Shown here piece by piece: positions 26,012 to 33,778 of a DNA stretch of 64,000 nt (its first letter is position 1; each line of letters starts with the position of its first letter). Below the pieces are notes generated by a model. That model was not told the DNA's origin. It did no database searches and saw only the letters and a program-made list of their open reading frames with translations. The translations under genes and the position numbers were made by a program. Source of the DNA: an uncultured Eggerthellaceae bacterium (lineage in GTDB: Bacteria > Actinomycetota > Coriobacteriia > Coriobacteriales > Eggerthellaceae). The stretch covers positions 45,650-109,649 of the forward strand of contig CAKUOV010000004.1 of assembly GCA_934670115.1 (NCBI GenBank). The letters run 5' to 3'.

Positions 26012-26056
26012 TAAAAAAATCCCAGCTGTCCAAAAACTGACACAGCTGAGATTTCT
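26012..26056 (-). terminator. Hairpin terminator
   Basis: Stem AAATCCCAGCTGT / ACAGCTGAGATTT with a 12 nt loop. On the minus strand it is followed by T7, so it can end transcripts coming from the 5'-nucleotidase gene. Confidence 0.65.
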
Positions 26057-26143
26057 TGTTTGCCTATCATGCATGAAAACAAAACGAAGCAACCCTTCGC
26101 TTGAAATCGCACCTGAAATGCAGGTAGCACAAGGAGGCACCCC

Positions 26144-26461
26144 ATGTTAGAGCTATTTTTCGCGTTCCTTTTTCTTCTGCTTATCGCGGCGGCTTTCCCG
26201 TTTCTAGTGCTGTTTGACACGTATCGTTCGGTCCGCACGGCACCCTATGCTGCGCACGCCGCGGCACGGGGCACTGCTCGCAGCGCCTCTCGTAAAACCG
26301 CGCGCAGTGCTGCACAAGCACCTGCGCATCGTGCGGCCCGCAACGCCGCGCGCCGCACCACACCCTGTGCCGCCTGCGATGCTGCTTGCAACGTTGCGGG
26401 CAAAAGGGAAGAGCGGTGCGCTAATCCTTCAGCACCAGGCGACCTTCAACGCTGCGCTTAA
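26144..26461 (+). CDS. Small single-helix membrane protein with Arg/Ala-rich tail
   Basis: 105 residues. Residues 1-25 form one hydrophobic helix (LELFFAFLFLLLIAAAFPFL), followed by a tail unusually rich in Arg, Ala and Thr. A very good ribosome site (AAGGAGG, 6 nt before ATG) supports translation. The 3' end overlaps the convergent 5'-nucleotidase gene by 41 bp. I do not recognise it; the biased composition leaves room for it being a chance frame. Confidence 0.45.
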   Translation: MLELFFAFLFLLLIAAAFPFLVLFDTYRSVRTAPYAAHAAARGTARSASRKTARSAAQAPAHRAARNAARRTTPCAACDAACNVAGKREERCANPSAPGDLQRCA

Positions 26462-27929
26462 GGTTGCTGTGGCTAATCAGGAATTCCTCCAGCACGTCGC
26501 GCGCGGATGTGCACAACGTGCGAATCGGCGCGTTCGCTTCGCATTCCTCGGGCGTTACATCCAGGAAGTCCTTGAGGTTCGTGTAGTGGTACGCCTGCAC
26601 GCCAACGGTGTAAACTGCCTGTTCATCAATGGGTTTTCCTTTAAAGTTGAGCTTCTCAATCTCGCGCGTGGTGCGATTATACGTGACTCTCATGCCCTTC
26701 GAAAGCTGATAGAACTCCGTGTGTCCCGCCCATGCCTCGTCGCGTAGCATGTGCTGCAGCATGCGACGCACCTGCGCGCCCGTCACGCTAATCTGGTAAA
26801 TGGCATCGTCGTAGGGGAAAAGCTCGTTCAGGTTGCCGAATGTCACAATGGGTCCTGCTTGCTCGTTGCGGATGGAGCCCGACCCCGCAAACATGATATC
26901 CACGCCCAGGCTTTCGCGGAAGGCATCGGCCACCAGGTTGCCCAGCGCCGTTTCCTGCGTGCGGCTGGGGTGGGTGAGGCGGCACTTGAAACGTGTGATC
27001 ACGCGGCCGTACTTCTGATCGGTTCGATCCTTGTACGACAAAATCAGGTCCTCAAGCACTTCGTCGCGTGGGCAGGTCTCGCTGCAAATGGGGATGGTTT
27101 GCCAGGTGAACGTGTCAATGCAGTTGTTGTCGGTGTCAATCATAATGTCGAAGCGGCCAATTTGATCGGTGCCGGTACCTGCTTGCACAATGGGGATGCC
27201 GTTTACGATGCACGGTTCGTCCAGGAACGTGTGGCTGTGCCCGCCAATGATTACGTCAACGCCCCACAGCGGGTCAAGTTCAGCCGCCAGGCGCTGGTCT
27301 TCCTCAAAGCCGATGTGCGTGAGTAGCACGGTGAAGTCGATGTCGGTGGCGTTGTAGGCGTTGCAAATACGGCCCACGTCAACGGCGGCTTCTTCGATGT
27401 CCAGAAACGTTCCCACCATGGTGTCGGATTTTGCCGCAGCCAGCACTTCTTCGGTGATGATACCAATGAACAGGATTTTCATGCTGTCGATTTCGATGAT
27501 GGTTTCGGGCATGAACAAGCGACGTCCGTTCGTGGAGATGTGCAAGTTCGCATTTACAATGGGAAACGTGGAGCATTTTTCTAAAAACAGCAGATGAGAC
27601 ACGCCGTAATCGATTTCGTGATTGCCAATGGTCGCCACATCGGGACCCAGCAGGTTCATGATTTCAATGGTGCTTATGCCCTTGAACTCGCTGTCAATAA
27701 CCGACCCACGGAACATGTCGCCGGCAATGGCATAAATAACGTTCTTTTCTTCGGTGCGCACTTTATCCAGGTAGCCGGAAAGATACGAAACGCCTCCCAC
27801 CAGCTTCTTATCAATCTCTTCGGCCAGAAAGTCGCCGTGAAGGTCGTTCGAGTGAAGCAGTGTGAGTTTCTTGAGGTTCTTTTCCGTGGTTGCGGTGCCC
27901 GTGTTTGCAGTGTTTGCGCAGGTCGTCAT
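26421..27929 (-). CDS. Bifunctional metallophosphatase/5'-nucleotidase (UshA-like), apparently cytoplasmic
   Basis: 502 residues. The calcineurin-type metal centre is complete: HSNDLHGDF, GDMFRGS, GNHEIDYG and GGHSHTF. The 5'-nucleotidase C-terminal domain follows with ALGNLVADAFRE and GSGSIRNE for substrate binding. The family hydrolyses nucleotides or related phosphoesters, usually outside the cell. The ATG at 27929, with AAGGAGG upstream, gives a protein without a signal peptide, which is atypical. An upstream in-frame stretch also lacks one. Confidence 0.9.
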   Translation of the reverse strand: MTTCANTANTGTATTEKNLKKLTLLHSNDLHGDFLAEEIDKKLVGGVSYLSGYLDKVRTEEKNVIYAIAGDMFRGSVIDSEFKGISTIEIMNLLGPDVATIGNHEIDYGVSHLLFLEKCSTFPIVNANLHISTNGRRLFMPETIIEIDSMKILFIGIITEEVLAAAKSDTMVGTFLDIEEAAVDVGRICNAYNATDIDFTVLLTHIGFEEDQRLAAELDPLWGVDVIIGGHSHTFLDEPCIVNGIPIVQAGTGTDQIGRFDIMIDTDNNCIDTFTWQTIPICSETCPRDEVLEDLILSYKDRTDQKYGRVITRFKCRLTHPSRTQETALGNLVADAFRESLGVDIMFAGSGSIRNEQAGPIVTFGNLNELFPYDDAIYQISVTGAQVRRMLQHMLRDEAWAGHTEFYQLSKGMRVTYNRTTREIEKLNFKGKPIDEQAVYTVGVQAYHYTNLKDFLDVTPEECEANAPIRTLCTSARDVLEEFLISHSNLKRSVEGRLVLKD

Positions 27930-28059
27930 GATGTGCCTCCTTGTAAACGCAAAGGGTTGTGCAGAGTTCTTCATACTGCCATTGTGGCAGAGCCGCGCTA
28001 CCGCGCCCATTGCCTGGTGTCTCATTTATTGTCGAGTTCTGCGCCTTGTGTCCCGTTTC

Positions 28060-28090
28060 TTGTTGACAAAAGGTGGGGTAATTTGTCAAC
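28060..28090 (-). repeat. Dispersed palindromic repeat, copy 4
   Basis: On the plus strand TTGTTGACAAAA - GGTGGGGTAA - TTTGTCAAC. It lies in the divergent gap between the 5'-nucleotidase and a Nudix gene. Confidence 0.88.
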
Positions 28091-28159
28091 ATTGCCGGGC
28101 GAAGACGAAGGCGAAGGCGCCAGCAACGGGGCAGGGCGAAAGAAGCGAAGGGAAGCATC

Positions 28160-28753
28160 ATGGGAACATTTGCGGAAGAACGACAGCAACTCTACGAGAA
28201 CATCCAGGCGTTCGTTCCGGCAAATGAGCAGGAGGCGGTTGATAAAGAGGTTATCCTGCGTGCCCTTCGCGATGTCCCCAACGTGTTCGATCGCAGCGCA
28301 CAAGCCCATATGGCGTGTTCGATTTGGGTGGTTGACCCCACATTCACGCAAACGCTCATGGTCTACCACAACATCTATAACTCCTGGTCATGGATTGGTG
28401 GGCATGCCGATGGCGAAGCCGATCTTGCTGCGGTGGCGCTGCGCGAGCTTCAGGAGGAAACGGGGGTGGCTGACGCAAAGTTGCTGCTTAATGGCCGGGT
28501 TTTCTCCGTTGAGGTGCTTACGGTTGCGGGGCACGAAAAGCGCGGTGCGTATGTGAGCTCGCATTTGCATCTGAACGTGACGTATTTGGCGCAAGCTGAC
28601 CCTGCTGCAAACAATCTGCGCATAAAGCCCGATGAGAACAGCGGCGTGAAGTGGGTCCCCATCGATGAAGCTTGCGCGCTTTCCACCGAGCCGTGGATTC
28701 GCGACCGCATCTATCAAAAGCTCATCGCCAAAACCGCGCAAGTGAAAAAGTGA
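28160..28753 (+). CDS. Nudix hydrolase
   Basis: 197 residues. The Nudix box GGHADGEADLAAVALRELQE-ETGV is complete. The protein opens with a helical region of about 45 residues and resembles the Nudix group with MVYHNIYNSWSWIGGHADGE, often annotated ADP-ribose or dNTP pyrophosphatase; substrate not determinable. ATG at 28160 with AAGGGAAG upstream. The stop codon lies inside the second copy of a terminator-like 21 bp repeat. Confidence 0.88.
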   Translation: MGTFAEERQQLYENIQAFVPANEQEAVDKEVILRALRDVPNVFDRSAQAHMACSIWVVDPTFTQTLMVYHNIYNSWSWIGGHADGEADLAAVALRELQEETGVADAKLLLNGRVFSVEVLTVAGHEKRGAYVSSHLHLNVTYLAQADPAANNLRIKPDENSGVKWVPIDEACALSTEPWIRDRIYQKLIAKTAQVKK

Positions 28754-28767
28754 CGGGGTCTTTTTAA
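28745..28767. repeat. Terminator-like 21 bp repeat, copy 2
   Basis: AAAAAGTGACGGGGTCTTTTT, the reverse complement of the copy at 20023-20043, overlapping the Nudix stop codon. It probably serves as its terminator. Confidence 0.6.
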
Positions 28768-28796
28768 CTTTCTCGCGAGGCTTTGCGGACGCGCAG

Positions 28797-28841
28797 CCTT
28801 GCAGACAGGCGGCCTTGCAAACAGGCGGCTTTGCAGGCATG
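28797..28841. repeat. Short tandem repeat, 16 bp unit
   Basis: CCTTGCAGACAGGCGG, then CCTTGCAAACAGGCGG, then a partial CTTTGCAGGC. Intergenic. Confidence 0.75.
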
Positions 28842-28845
28842 AAGA

Positions 28846-28875
28846 AGGGGCTCCGACGCTATGTCGAAGCCCCAT
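28846..28875 (-). terminator. Hairpin downstream of EF-G-like operon
   Basis: GGGGCTCCGAC / GTCGAAGCCCC hairpin between the convergent Nudix gene and the small gene at 28942. The T-run is weak on the minus strand. Confidence 0.5.
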
Positions 28876-28941
28876 TCGTTCAATGTTTGACCAGGTGAAT
28901 TATCCCTAACTCCCCAAAACAAGCAATCTCCTCATGCGAAG

Positions 28942-29238
28942 TTATTCCTTCACCGATGCATAGAACGTTGCCGCGCCGAACAATCCGCGGATGGCGCCAC
29001 CCTTCCAAATGGGCAGGTCCATGAACTCCGAAACGGTGGGAACAAGAGGAGAACAGTCAACGTAGTGGCCCTTCTCGTTCAAGGTTTTGGTGTCTTGCGC
29101 ACGCCAGTAAATGTCGTTGGCGTCGGTCAAATAGAGGAGCTCTTCTCCAATTTCCATGTAGGCGGAGTGGTTGGCGCGCAGGTAATTGGGCAGCTCCTCA
29201 AGAGTTATTTCCAGCGCCTCATCTGCTTTCTTTCCCAT
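28942..29238 (-). CDS. Conserved-looking small protein of unknown function
   Basis: 98 residues, soluble, with a mixed acidic N-terminal helix (KADEALEITLEELPNYLRAN) and no recognised domain. The ATG at 29238 has an AAAGGAAA site. It starts 45 bp after the EF-G-like gene on the same strand and is likely co-transcribed with it. Function not recognised. Confidence 0.7.
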   Translation of the reverse strand: MGKKADEALEITLEELPNYLRANHSAYMEIGEELLYLTDANDIYWRAQDTKTLNEKGHYVDCSPLVPTVSEFMDLPIWKGGAIRGLFGAATFYASVKE

Positions 29239-29283
29239 AATCGTTTCCTTTCTATGCGTTGCACTTAAACGGCCGAGTTTCGC

Positions 29284-31344
29284 TTAAGCTTTCGATTCCT
29301 TATAAGCTTCAATCAGTTTTGCCTGCACGTCAACAGGTGCCTGCTCATAATCTTTCATTTCCAACGTGTACGTGCCGCAGCCACGCGTGATGGAGCGCAG
29401 ATCCTTCGTGTACGTAATGACGCTTGCGTAAGGCACGCGCGCGATGATGATGGTGTCGCCGTCGTCGTTGGAGTCGGTGCCAATAATGCGGCCGCGACGC
29501 GTGGAAATGTCGCTCATAATGGCGCCCGCGAACTCTTCAGGCGTGTTCACGGAAATCTCGGCGATGGGTTCAAGAATCACCGGGTTCGCCTTTTCGCATG
29601 CAGCGTGGAAGCCAATGCGCGCTGCGGTACGGAAGGCCATTTCGTTGGAGTCAACGGAATGATAGCTGCCGTCGTAGCATGTGCACTTGATGTCTACCAG
29701 GGGATATCCTGCCAAGTAGCCCGCCGCCATGGTTTCTTGCACGCCCTTGTCAACAGCAGGAATCAAGCCGTTGGGAATAGCGCCGCCGTGGATGTCGTCC
29801 ACGAACTCGTAACCCATGCCGGGGTTGGGCTCAAGACGCAGCCAGCAGTCGCCGAACTGGCCAGAGCCGCCGGTTTGCTTCTTGTGACGGCCTTGCGCTT
29901 CTGCCGTTTTGCGGATGGTCTCGCGATAGGGAATGCGCACGGGTACGGTGTGAACGCCAATGCCCACCTGTGATTGCAAGCGCGAAATCAGCAGCGCGGC
30001 CATGGTTTCGCCCATGCAGCGCACCACGCTTTGGCGCGTTTCTTCGTTGCGATCGATGATAAGCGTGGGGTCGTTTTCTGCCGCTCGGGAAAGGAACGTT
30101 CCCAGCTTGTCTTCGTTCTTCTTGTCGTCCGCTTCGATGACTACGGGGTAGTACGGAACGGGCATCGGCGCCTTTTCGACAGAAATTTCGCCGGTCTGCG
30201 AAAGCGTGTCGCCCGTGATGGTTTCGGCTAGCTTGGGAACAACAATGATGTCGCCCGCCTTCGCGCGTTTGACGTCTTTTGTTTCCTTGCCCATCATCAG
30301 GTACAAGTGGCCCAAGCGCTCTTTCTTGCCGTTGCGGCTGTTGAGTAGCTCCATGCCTGGCTCAAGCGTGCCGGCAATGACTTTCAGGAAGCTCAAACGG
30401 CCCGCGTAGGGGTCAAGCAGCGTCTTGAAAACATAGGCTGCCGGGCGCTTTTCTTCGCTCACGCGGATGGTTTCGCCGCTTGCCAGTTGGAACCTGCCGT
30501 GGGCGGTGGGGCTGGGGAAGTACGTGCAAATGTCCTCGATGAGACCTTTAACACCCTGCTTGATCAGGGTGGATCCAACGAAAACAGGAATGAACAGCTC
30601 TTGAAGGATGGCTTTGTCGAACAGGCTTTCCAGCTCTTCTTGCGTCAGTTGCTCTTCACCGTCAAGGTACTTCATCATAAGGTCTTCGTCGGCTTCGGCA
30701 ACCAGGTCGCATAGCTTTTCGCGTGCGGTCTCCGCGGCATCCAGGTAATCGACGGGAATATCTTCGACCAGCTCTTCATCGCTGTCGGTGAAGTAGCGCG
30801 CCTTCATGCGCAGCACGTCAACAACGCCCTTGAAGTCGGGACCTTCGCCAATGGGGATGGTCACGGCGCCCAGGCGAGAGCCGAAGCGCGCGTGAAGCGT
30901 TGCCATGGCGGCGTTGAAGTTTGCGTTCTCGCAGTCAATGTGGTTGATGAACACGGCGCGGGAAAGGCGCATGTTGTCTGCTTCTTTCCACAGACGCGTG
31001 CTCATGGGCTGCGGACCGGTTACGGCATCGAAAACAAAAAGCGCCGTCTCGCATACCTGCATGGAGAGCAGCGCCTCGCCAATGAAATCGGGTTGTCCGG
31101 AAGTGTCAAGAACATTGATTTTGTAGTCGCGGTAATTAACCGGAGCAAGGGAAGTGGCAATGGTGAATCGACGTTTAATTTCTTCGGGATCTACGTCAAG
31201 ATTGGATTTTCCGTCGTGCGTGGTTCCCATGCGAGAAGTGCGTCCAGACACGAACAACATGGCTTCCGCCAGTGATGTTTTGCCCGCGCCGTCCTGTCCG
31301 ACCAGGGCGACGTTGCGGACATGCTCGGTTTCGGGAGCTGCCAT
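29284..31344 (-). CDS. EF-G-like translational GTPase (divergent paralogue)
   Basis: About 686 residues with the full EF-G domain order: GTPase, domain II, and domains III-V (GGSGQFGDCWLRLEPNPG and ISTRRGRIIGTDS are domain IV/V features). The GTPase motifs are altered: G1 is GQDGAGKTS, G3 is DTSGQPDF instead of DTPGHVDF (catalytic His replaced by Gln), and G4 is NHID instead of NKMD. This matches the 'EF-G-like' paralogues found beside canonical fusA in Actinobacteria, whose role is unclear. The start is ATG 31344 or a GTG three codons upstream at 31353. Confidence 0.85.
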   Translation of the reverse strand: MAAPETEHVRNVALVGQDGAGKTSLAEAMLFVSGRTSRMGTTHDGKSNLDVDPEEIKRRFTIATSLAPVNYRDYKINVLDTSGQPDFIGEALLSMQVCETALFVFDAVTGPQPMSTRLWKEADNMRLSRAVFINHIDCENANFNAAMATLHARFGSRLGAVTIPIGEGPDFKGVVDVLRMKARYFTDSDEELVEDIPVDYLDAAETAREKLCDLVAEADEDLMMKYLDGEEQLTQEELESLFDKAILQELFIPVFVGSTLIKQGVKGLIEDICTYFPSPTAHGRFQLASGETIRVSEEKRPAAYVFKTLLDPYAGRLSFLKVIAGTLEPGMELLNSRNGKKERLGHLYLMMGKETKDVKRAKAGDIIVVPKLAETITGDTLSQTGEISVEKAPMPVPYYPVVIEADDKKNEDKLGTFLSRAAENDPTLIIDRNEETRQSVVRCMGETMAALLISRLQSQVGIGVHTVPVRIPYRETIRKTAEAQGRHKKQTGGSGQFGDCWLRLEPNPGMGYEFVDDIHGGAIPNGLIPAVDKGVQETMAAGYLAGYPLVDIKCTCYDGSYHSVDSNEMAFRTAARIGFHAACEKANPVILEPIAEISVNTPEEFAGAIMSDISTRRGRIIGTDSNDDGDTIIIARVPYASVITYTKDLRSITRGCGTYTLEMKDYEQAPVDVQAKLIEAYKESKA

Positions 31345-31701
31345 TGTGACCACCTGCCTTTCTTGGCGGCCTAACCTCCATCTGTGACGGAGGCGATCGG
31401 CCGACCGATCAAGTTACCAACCATCAAGAGAAGTGTTTCCACTTTTCGACAGTGTAGCGGTAAGTTTTATGGGAAAACAGAGTTGACTTTTATTGTTTTC
31501 AAAGGGTGAGAAATGATACGCCCGGATAGGTGTACCGTTATTTAACTGTTTTGCAAATCAGGTGGTCATCGAAAAAAATAGAAACGCACGGTTGCGTGTG
31601 TTGCTATTTGATACCAAAGGGGAGAATAACGGCATTTTATTGTCTGATTCCGTAATCGTCCCGGTGCGAGTTGAGGCAAATTGCTTACTGAACGATTCAC
31701 T

Positions 31702-31912
31702 TTGTCGGAAATTGAAGGCAAATGCGCAAAATATGACGGTACGGGGTGGGTTGCGCTTGACGACCTGGGATAAGGAAATCTCGCGACCTGGGCAAACGCG
31801 TTTTCGCTTGTCGGAAAAAGCTTAAAATGAGGCCGATAGACCGGTTTCGCACCCCCTCCCTGACCTACCCCGTATCGGCATATTTTGCGCATTGGGGACG
31901 TTTTTCCGACAA
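31702..31912 (+). repeat. Long inverted-repeat element D (GACCTGGG core)
   Basis: 211 bp with 46 bp arms (31702-31747, 31867-31912): TTGTCGGAAA at the ends, AATGCGCAAAATATG in the middle and TACGGGGT inside. The centre has GCGACCTGGGCAAACGCG (31783-31800) and a second CGACCTGGGATAAGG (31761-31775). Confidence 0.75.
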
Positions 31913-31949
31913 CATGGTTTGCGGATGCCGTTTCAGCGTTGCGCTGGGC

Positions 31950-31973
31950 GGCGCCAGAAGAGTTTCTGGCGCC
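31950..31973. other. Perfect hairpin
   Basis: GGCGCCAGA (31950-31958) and TCTGGCGCC (31965-31973), 6 nt loop, 75 bp beyond the GNAT stop. Possibly a terminator or mRNA end stabiliser, though no T-run follows. Confidence 0.4.
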
Positions 31974-32049
31974 ACCGAAAGGGGTTTCGGCAGCGTCCGA
32001 GGAGCATTTCGATTGTTTTATTGGGTGACGTTATCGTTGGGCGCCGAAA

Positions 32050-32586
32050 TTAGTAGCTGCAGTGTTGGCGGCACAAGCAGTCCATGAGCTCCATCAGCCT
32101 ATTAAGGTCGTGTTGCGTGATGGTGCTGCCGTACGTCATGGTCTCAAACGGAACGCCTTCAAAGATAAGGTTCAATCCCGTTTGCTCAAATCCATTGCGC
32201 TGGTAAAAGCGCAGGCGGCGTTGACGTTGCTCGGGGTTTTCCGCGTTGGGGTCGTTGACTACCTCCATGTCCAGCATCACGGGTTGCGCGCAATTCTGCT
32301 TTATGGCGTCCAACACGCGACTGCCCACGCCGCCACCCTGGCATTTTTCGGATACGCCCAAAAAGTTCAAGTAGGCAAAAGGGAGCTCGGGGAAGTCCCA
32401 AATAAATGACATGGCCGCAACAGCATTGTTTTCCACGTAAGCACAGAGCTTGACGCAAGAGCAGGCGTCAATAAGCGCGAGTAGATCATCGTCGGAAATG
32501 CGCTCGTATTCAGGGAAAACGCTGTGGTAGATCTCCAAAGTGTCATTGAGATGGGCTGAATTCCTGTTTACGTCGATTATTTCCAT
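32050..32586 (-). CDS. GNAT family N-acetyltransferase
   Basis: 178 residues. The acetyl-CoA loop is seen as EKCQGGGVGSRVLDAI (the Q/R-x-x-G-x-G/A motif), with the C-terminal RFYQRNGFEQTG strand typical of GNAT proteins. The ATG at 32586 is placed by a purine-rich AAAGGACAAGGGAA leader. The acceptor substrate is unknown. Monocistronic. Confidence 0.87.
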   Translation of the reverse strand: MEIIDVNRNSAHLNDTLEIYHSVFPEYERISDDDLLALIDACSCVKLCAYVENNAVAAMSFIWDFPELPFAYLNFLGVSEKCQGGGVGSRVLDAIKQNCAQPVMLDMEVVNDPNAENPEQRQRRLRFYQRNGFEQTGLNLIFEGVPFETMTYGSTITQHDLNRLMELMDCLCRQHCSY

Positions 32587-32893
32587 TTCCCTTGTCCTTT
32601 CTTGGCTGCCGCGCCGGAACGTGGTTCCAATACGAAGATTAAATGCGGCGGTCACATGCGGTGACCCCAGGGTATCATGAGGGCATCGGAACCAAGAAGC
32701 CCCTTTCGGATGGCGTTACCGAGCGGTCATCGAGCTAGATGCGCGCGGTTGTTGCTGCTTGGAGCTGAAGTCGCTGCAAAGTCAGTTGCGGCGCGTGGGC
32801 CTGAGAGGTACGGCATGAAGAAGCAGCATGGAAAGAGAAGCAGCATAATTGGGACAGCGTCTGTGGCTCCGTAATGTTGCGAATTCGATGTTG

Positions 32894-33673
32894 TTACTTG
32901 AAGTCAGGGGTCGCTGCTTTTTCGGCGCTGTCAACGGCAACAACGAAAAGCGTTTCCCAATCAACAGTGAACGACACGTCCAAGCCGGCGTAGGCAAGGT
33001 GATAAATGCGGGTTGGCTCGTGTTTGCTTCCCGCGCGGCGCGGATCCTGACGCAACACCTCAACAAGCCCCGTTCGTTTTTCTGCGGGCACTTTTTCGCG
33101 TAATTCATCAGGCAAAACGACATCAAGCTCATTCCAGGGTGTCTTATCGATGAAGCCACCCGTTGCTTCGGGGTGACAATCGGCAAAGGGGATGTAGGGC
33201 TTGATGTCGAAGATGGGCGTGTTGTCGCGCAAATCGGCTCCCAAAATGTGGATGATAGGGCCGTTTTCAGTGTGCTCGACGCGGTCGAGCTTTACGCAGG
33301 TGAGTCCCAGCGGGTTCGGGCGAAAGGGGCTGCGTGTTGCAAAGACGCCTACGCGCTCCACGCCGCCCAAGCGTGGCGGTCGCACCGTGGGAGACCATTG
33401 AGCATCGCGCTGTTTCTGCTGGTCAGCCGCTTGTGCGTGCGCACTCGCGTCCGACTCGATGTCGCAAGCCGTACCGCCAGGCAACCCGTTTTCGAACTGC
33501 CAGATCAGCCAAAGATGCGAGAACCCTTCGAGCCCTGCCACGGCTGCCTCCAGCGCGAACTCCGGCTCGAAGACAATCTGGCCCTGCAGGTGCGGCGCCA
33601 AAAAGCTGTTGCGCGGAATGCCGAACTTCTGCGGCAGGTCGGTGCGTATATGTGCGATCGGTTTCATGTCCAT
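32894..33673 (-). CDS. trmO: tRNA-Thr (t6A37) N6-methyltransferase TrmO/TsaA
   Basis: 259 residues. The TrmO (YaeB/VirR) family is recognised from IAHIRTDLPQKFGIPRN, EGFSHLWLIWQF, GVFATRSPFRPNPLGLT and KPYIPFADC. TrmO is SAM-dependent and methylates t6A at position 37 of tRNA-Thr. A polar insert (about residues 75-95, DIESDASAHAQAADQQKQRD) interrupts the first half. Start at ATG 33673 or 33667; no clear ribosome site. With tcdA in the same window, two enzymes acting on t6A37 tRNAs are present, though in separate operons. Confidence 0.9.
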   Translation of the reverse strand: MDMKPIAHIRTDLPQKFGIPRNSFLAPHLQGQIVFEPEFALEAAVAGLEGFSHLWLIWQFENGLPGGTACDIESDASAHAQAADQQKQRDAQWSPTVRPPRLGGVERVGVFATRSPFRPNPLGLTCVKLDRVEHTENGPIIHILGADLRDNTPIFDIKPYIPFADCHPEATGGFIDKTPWNELDVVLPDELREKVPAEKRTGLVEVLRQDPRRAGSKHEPTRIYHLAYAGLDVSFTVDWETLFVVAVDSAEKAATPDFK

Positions 33674-33778
33674 GCGGGCGATTGTACCGCATTGTGGACG
33701 CAACTTCGCTGTGAAGCGCTGTGCGGGCGTGCGCAGTCTGCTAAAATACTCGTTTGGAATAAACCAAGGAAGGCATAT

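Larger units (their letters stand above)
25575..26143. other. Intergenic region upstream of ferredoxin-domain gene
   Basis: 569 bp without a supported gene. It holds the ferredoxin-operon promoter region, an imperfect 39 bp-period direct repeat and a hairpin terminator (both listed). Confidence 0.5.
31354..32049. other. Intergenic region upstream of EF-G-like gene
   Basis: 696 bp without a supported gene. The first 200 bp, AT-rich, must carry the EF-G-like promoter; the middle holds long inverted-repeat element D; a strong hairpin GGCGCCAGA / TCTGGCGCC lies at 31950-31973. Confidence 0.6.

Noticed and set aside
32677..32874. 65-codon plus-strand frame between the GNAT and trmO genes
   Set aside because: No ribosome site, no hydrophobic or domain signal, and no operon context.
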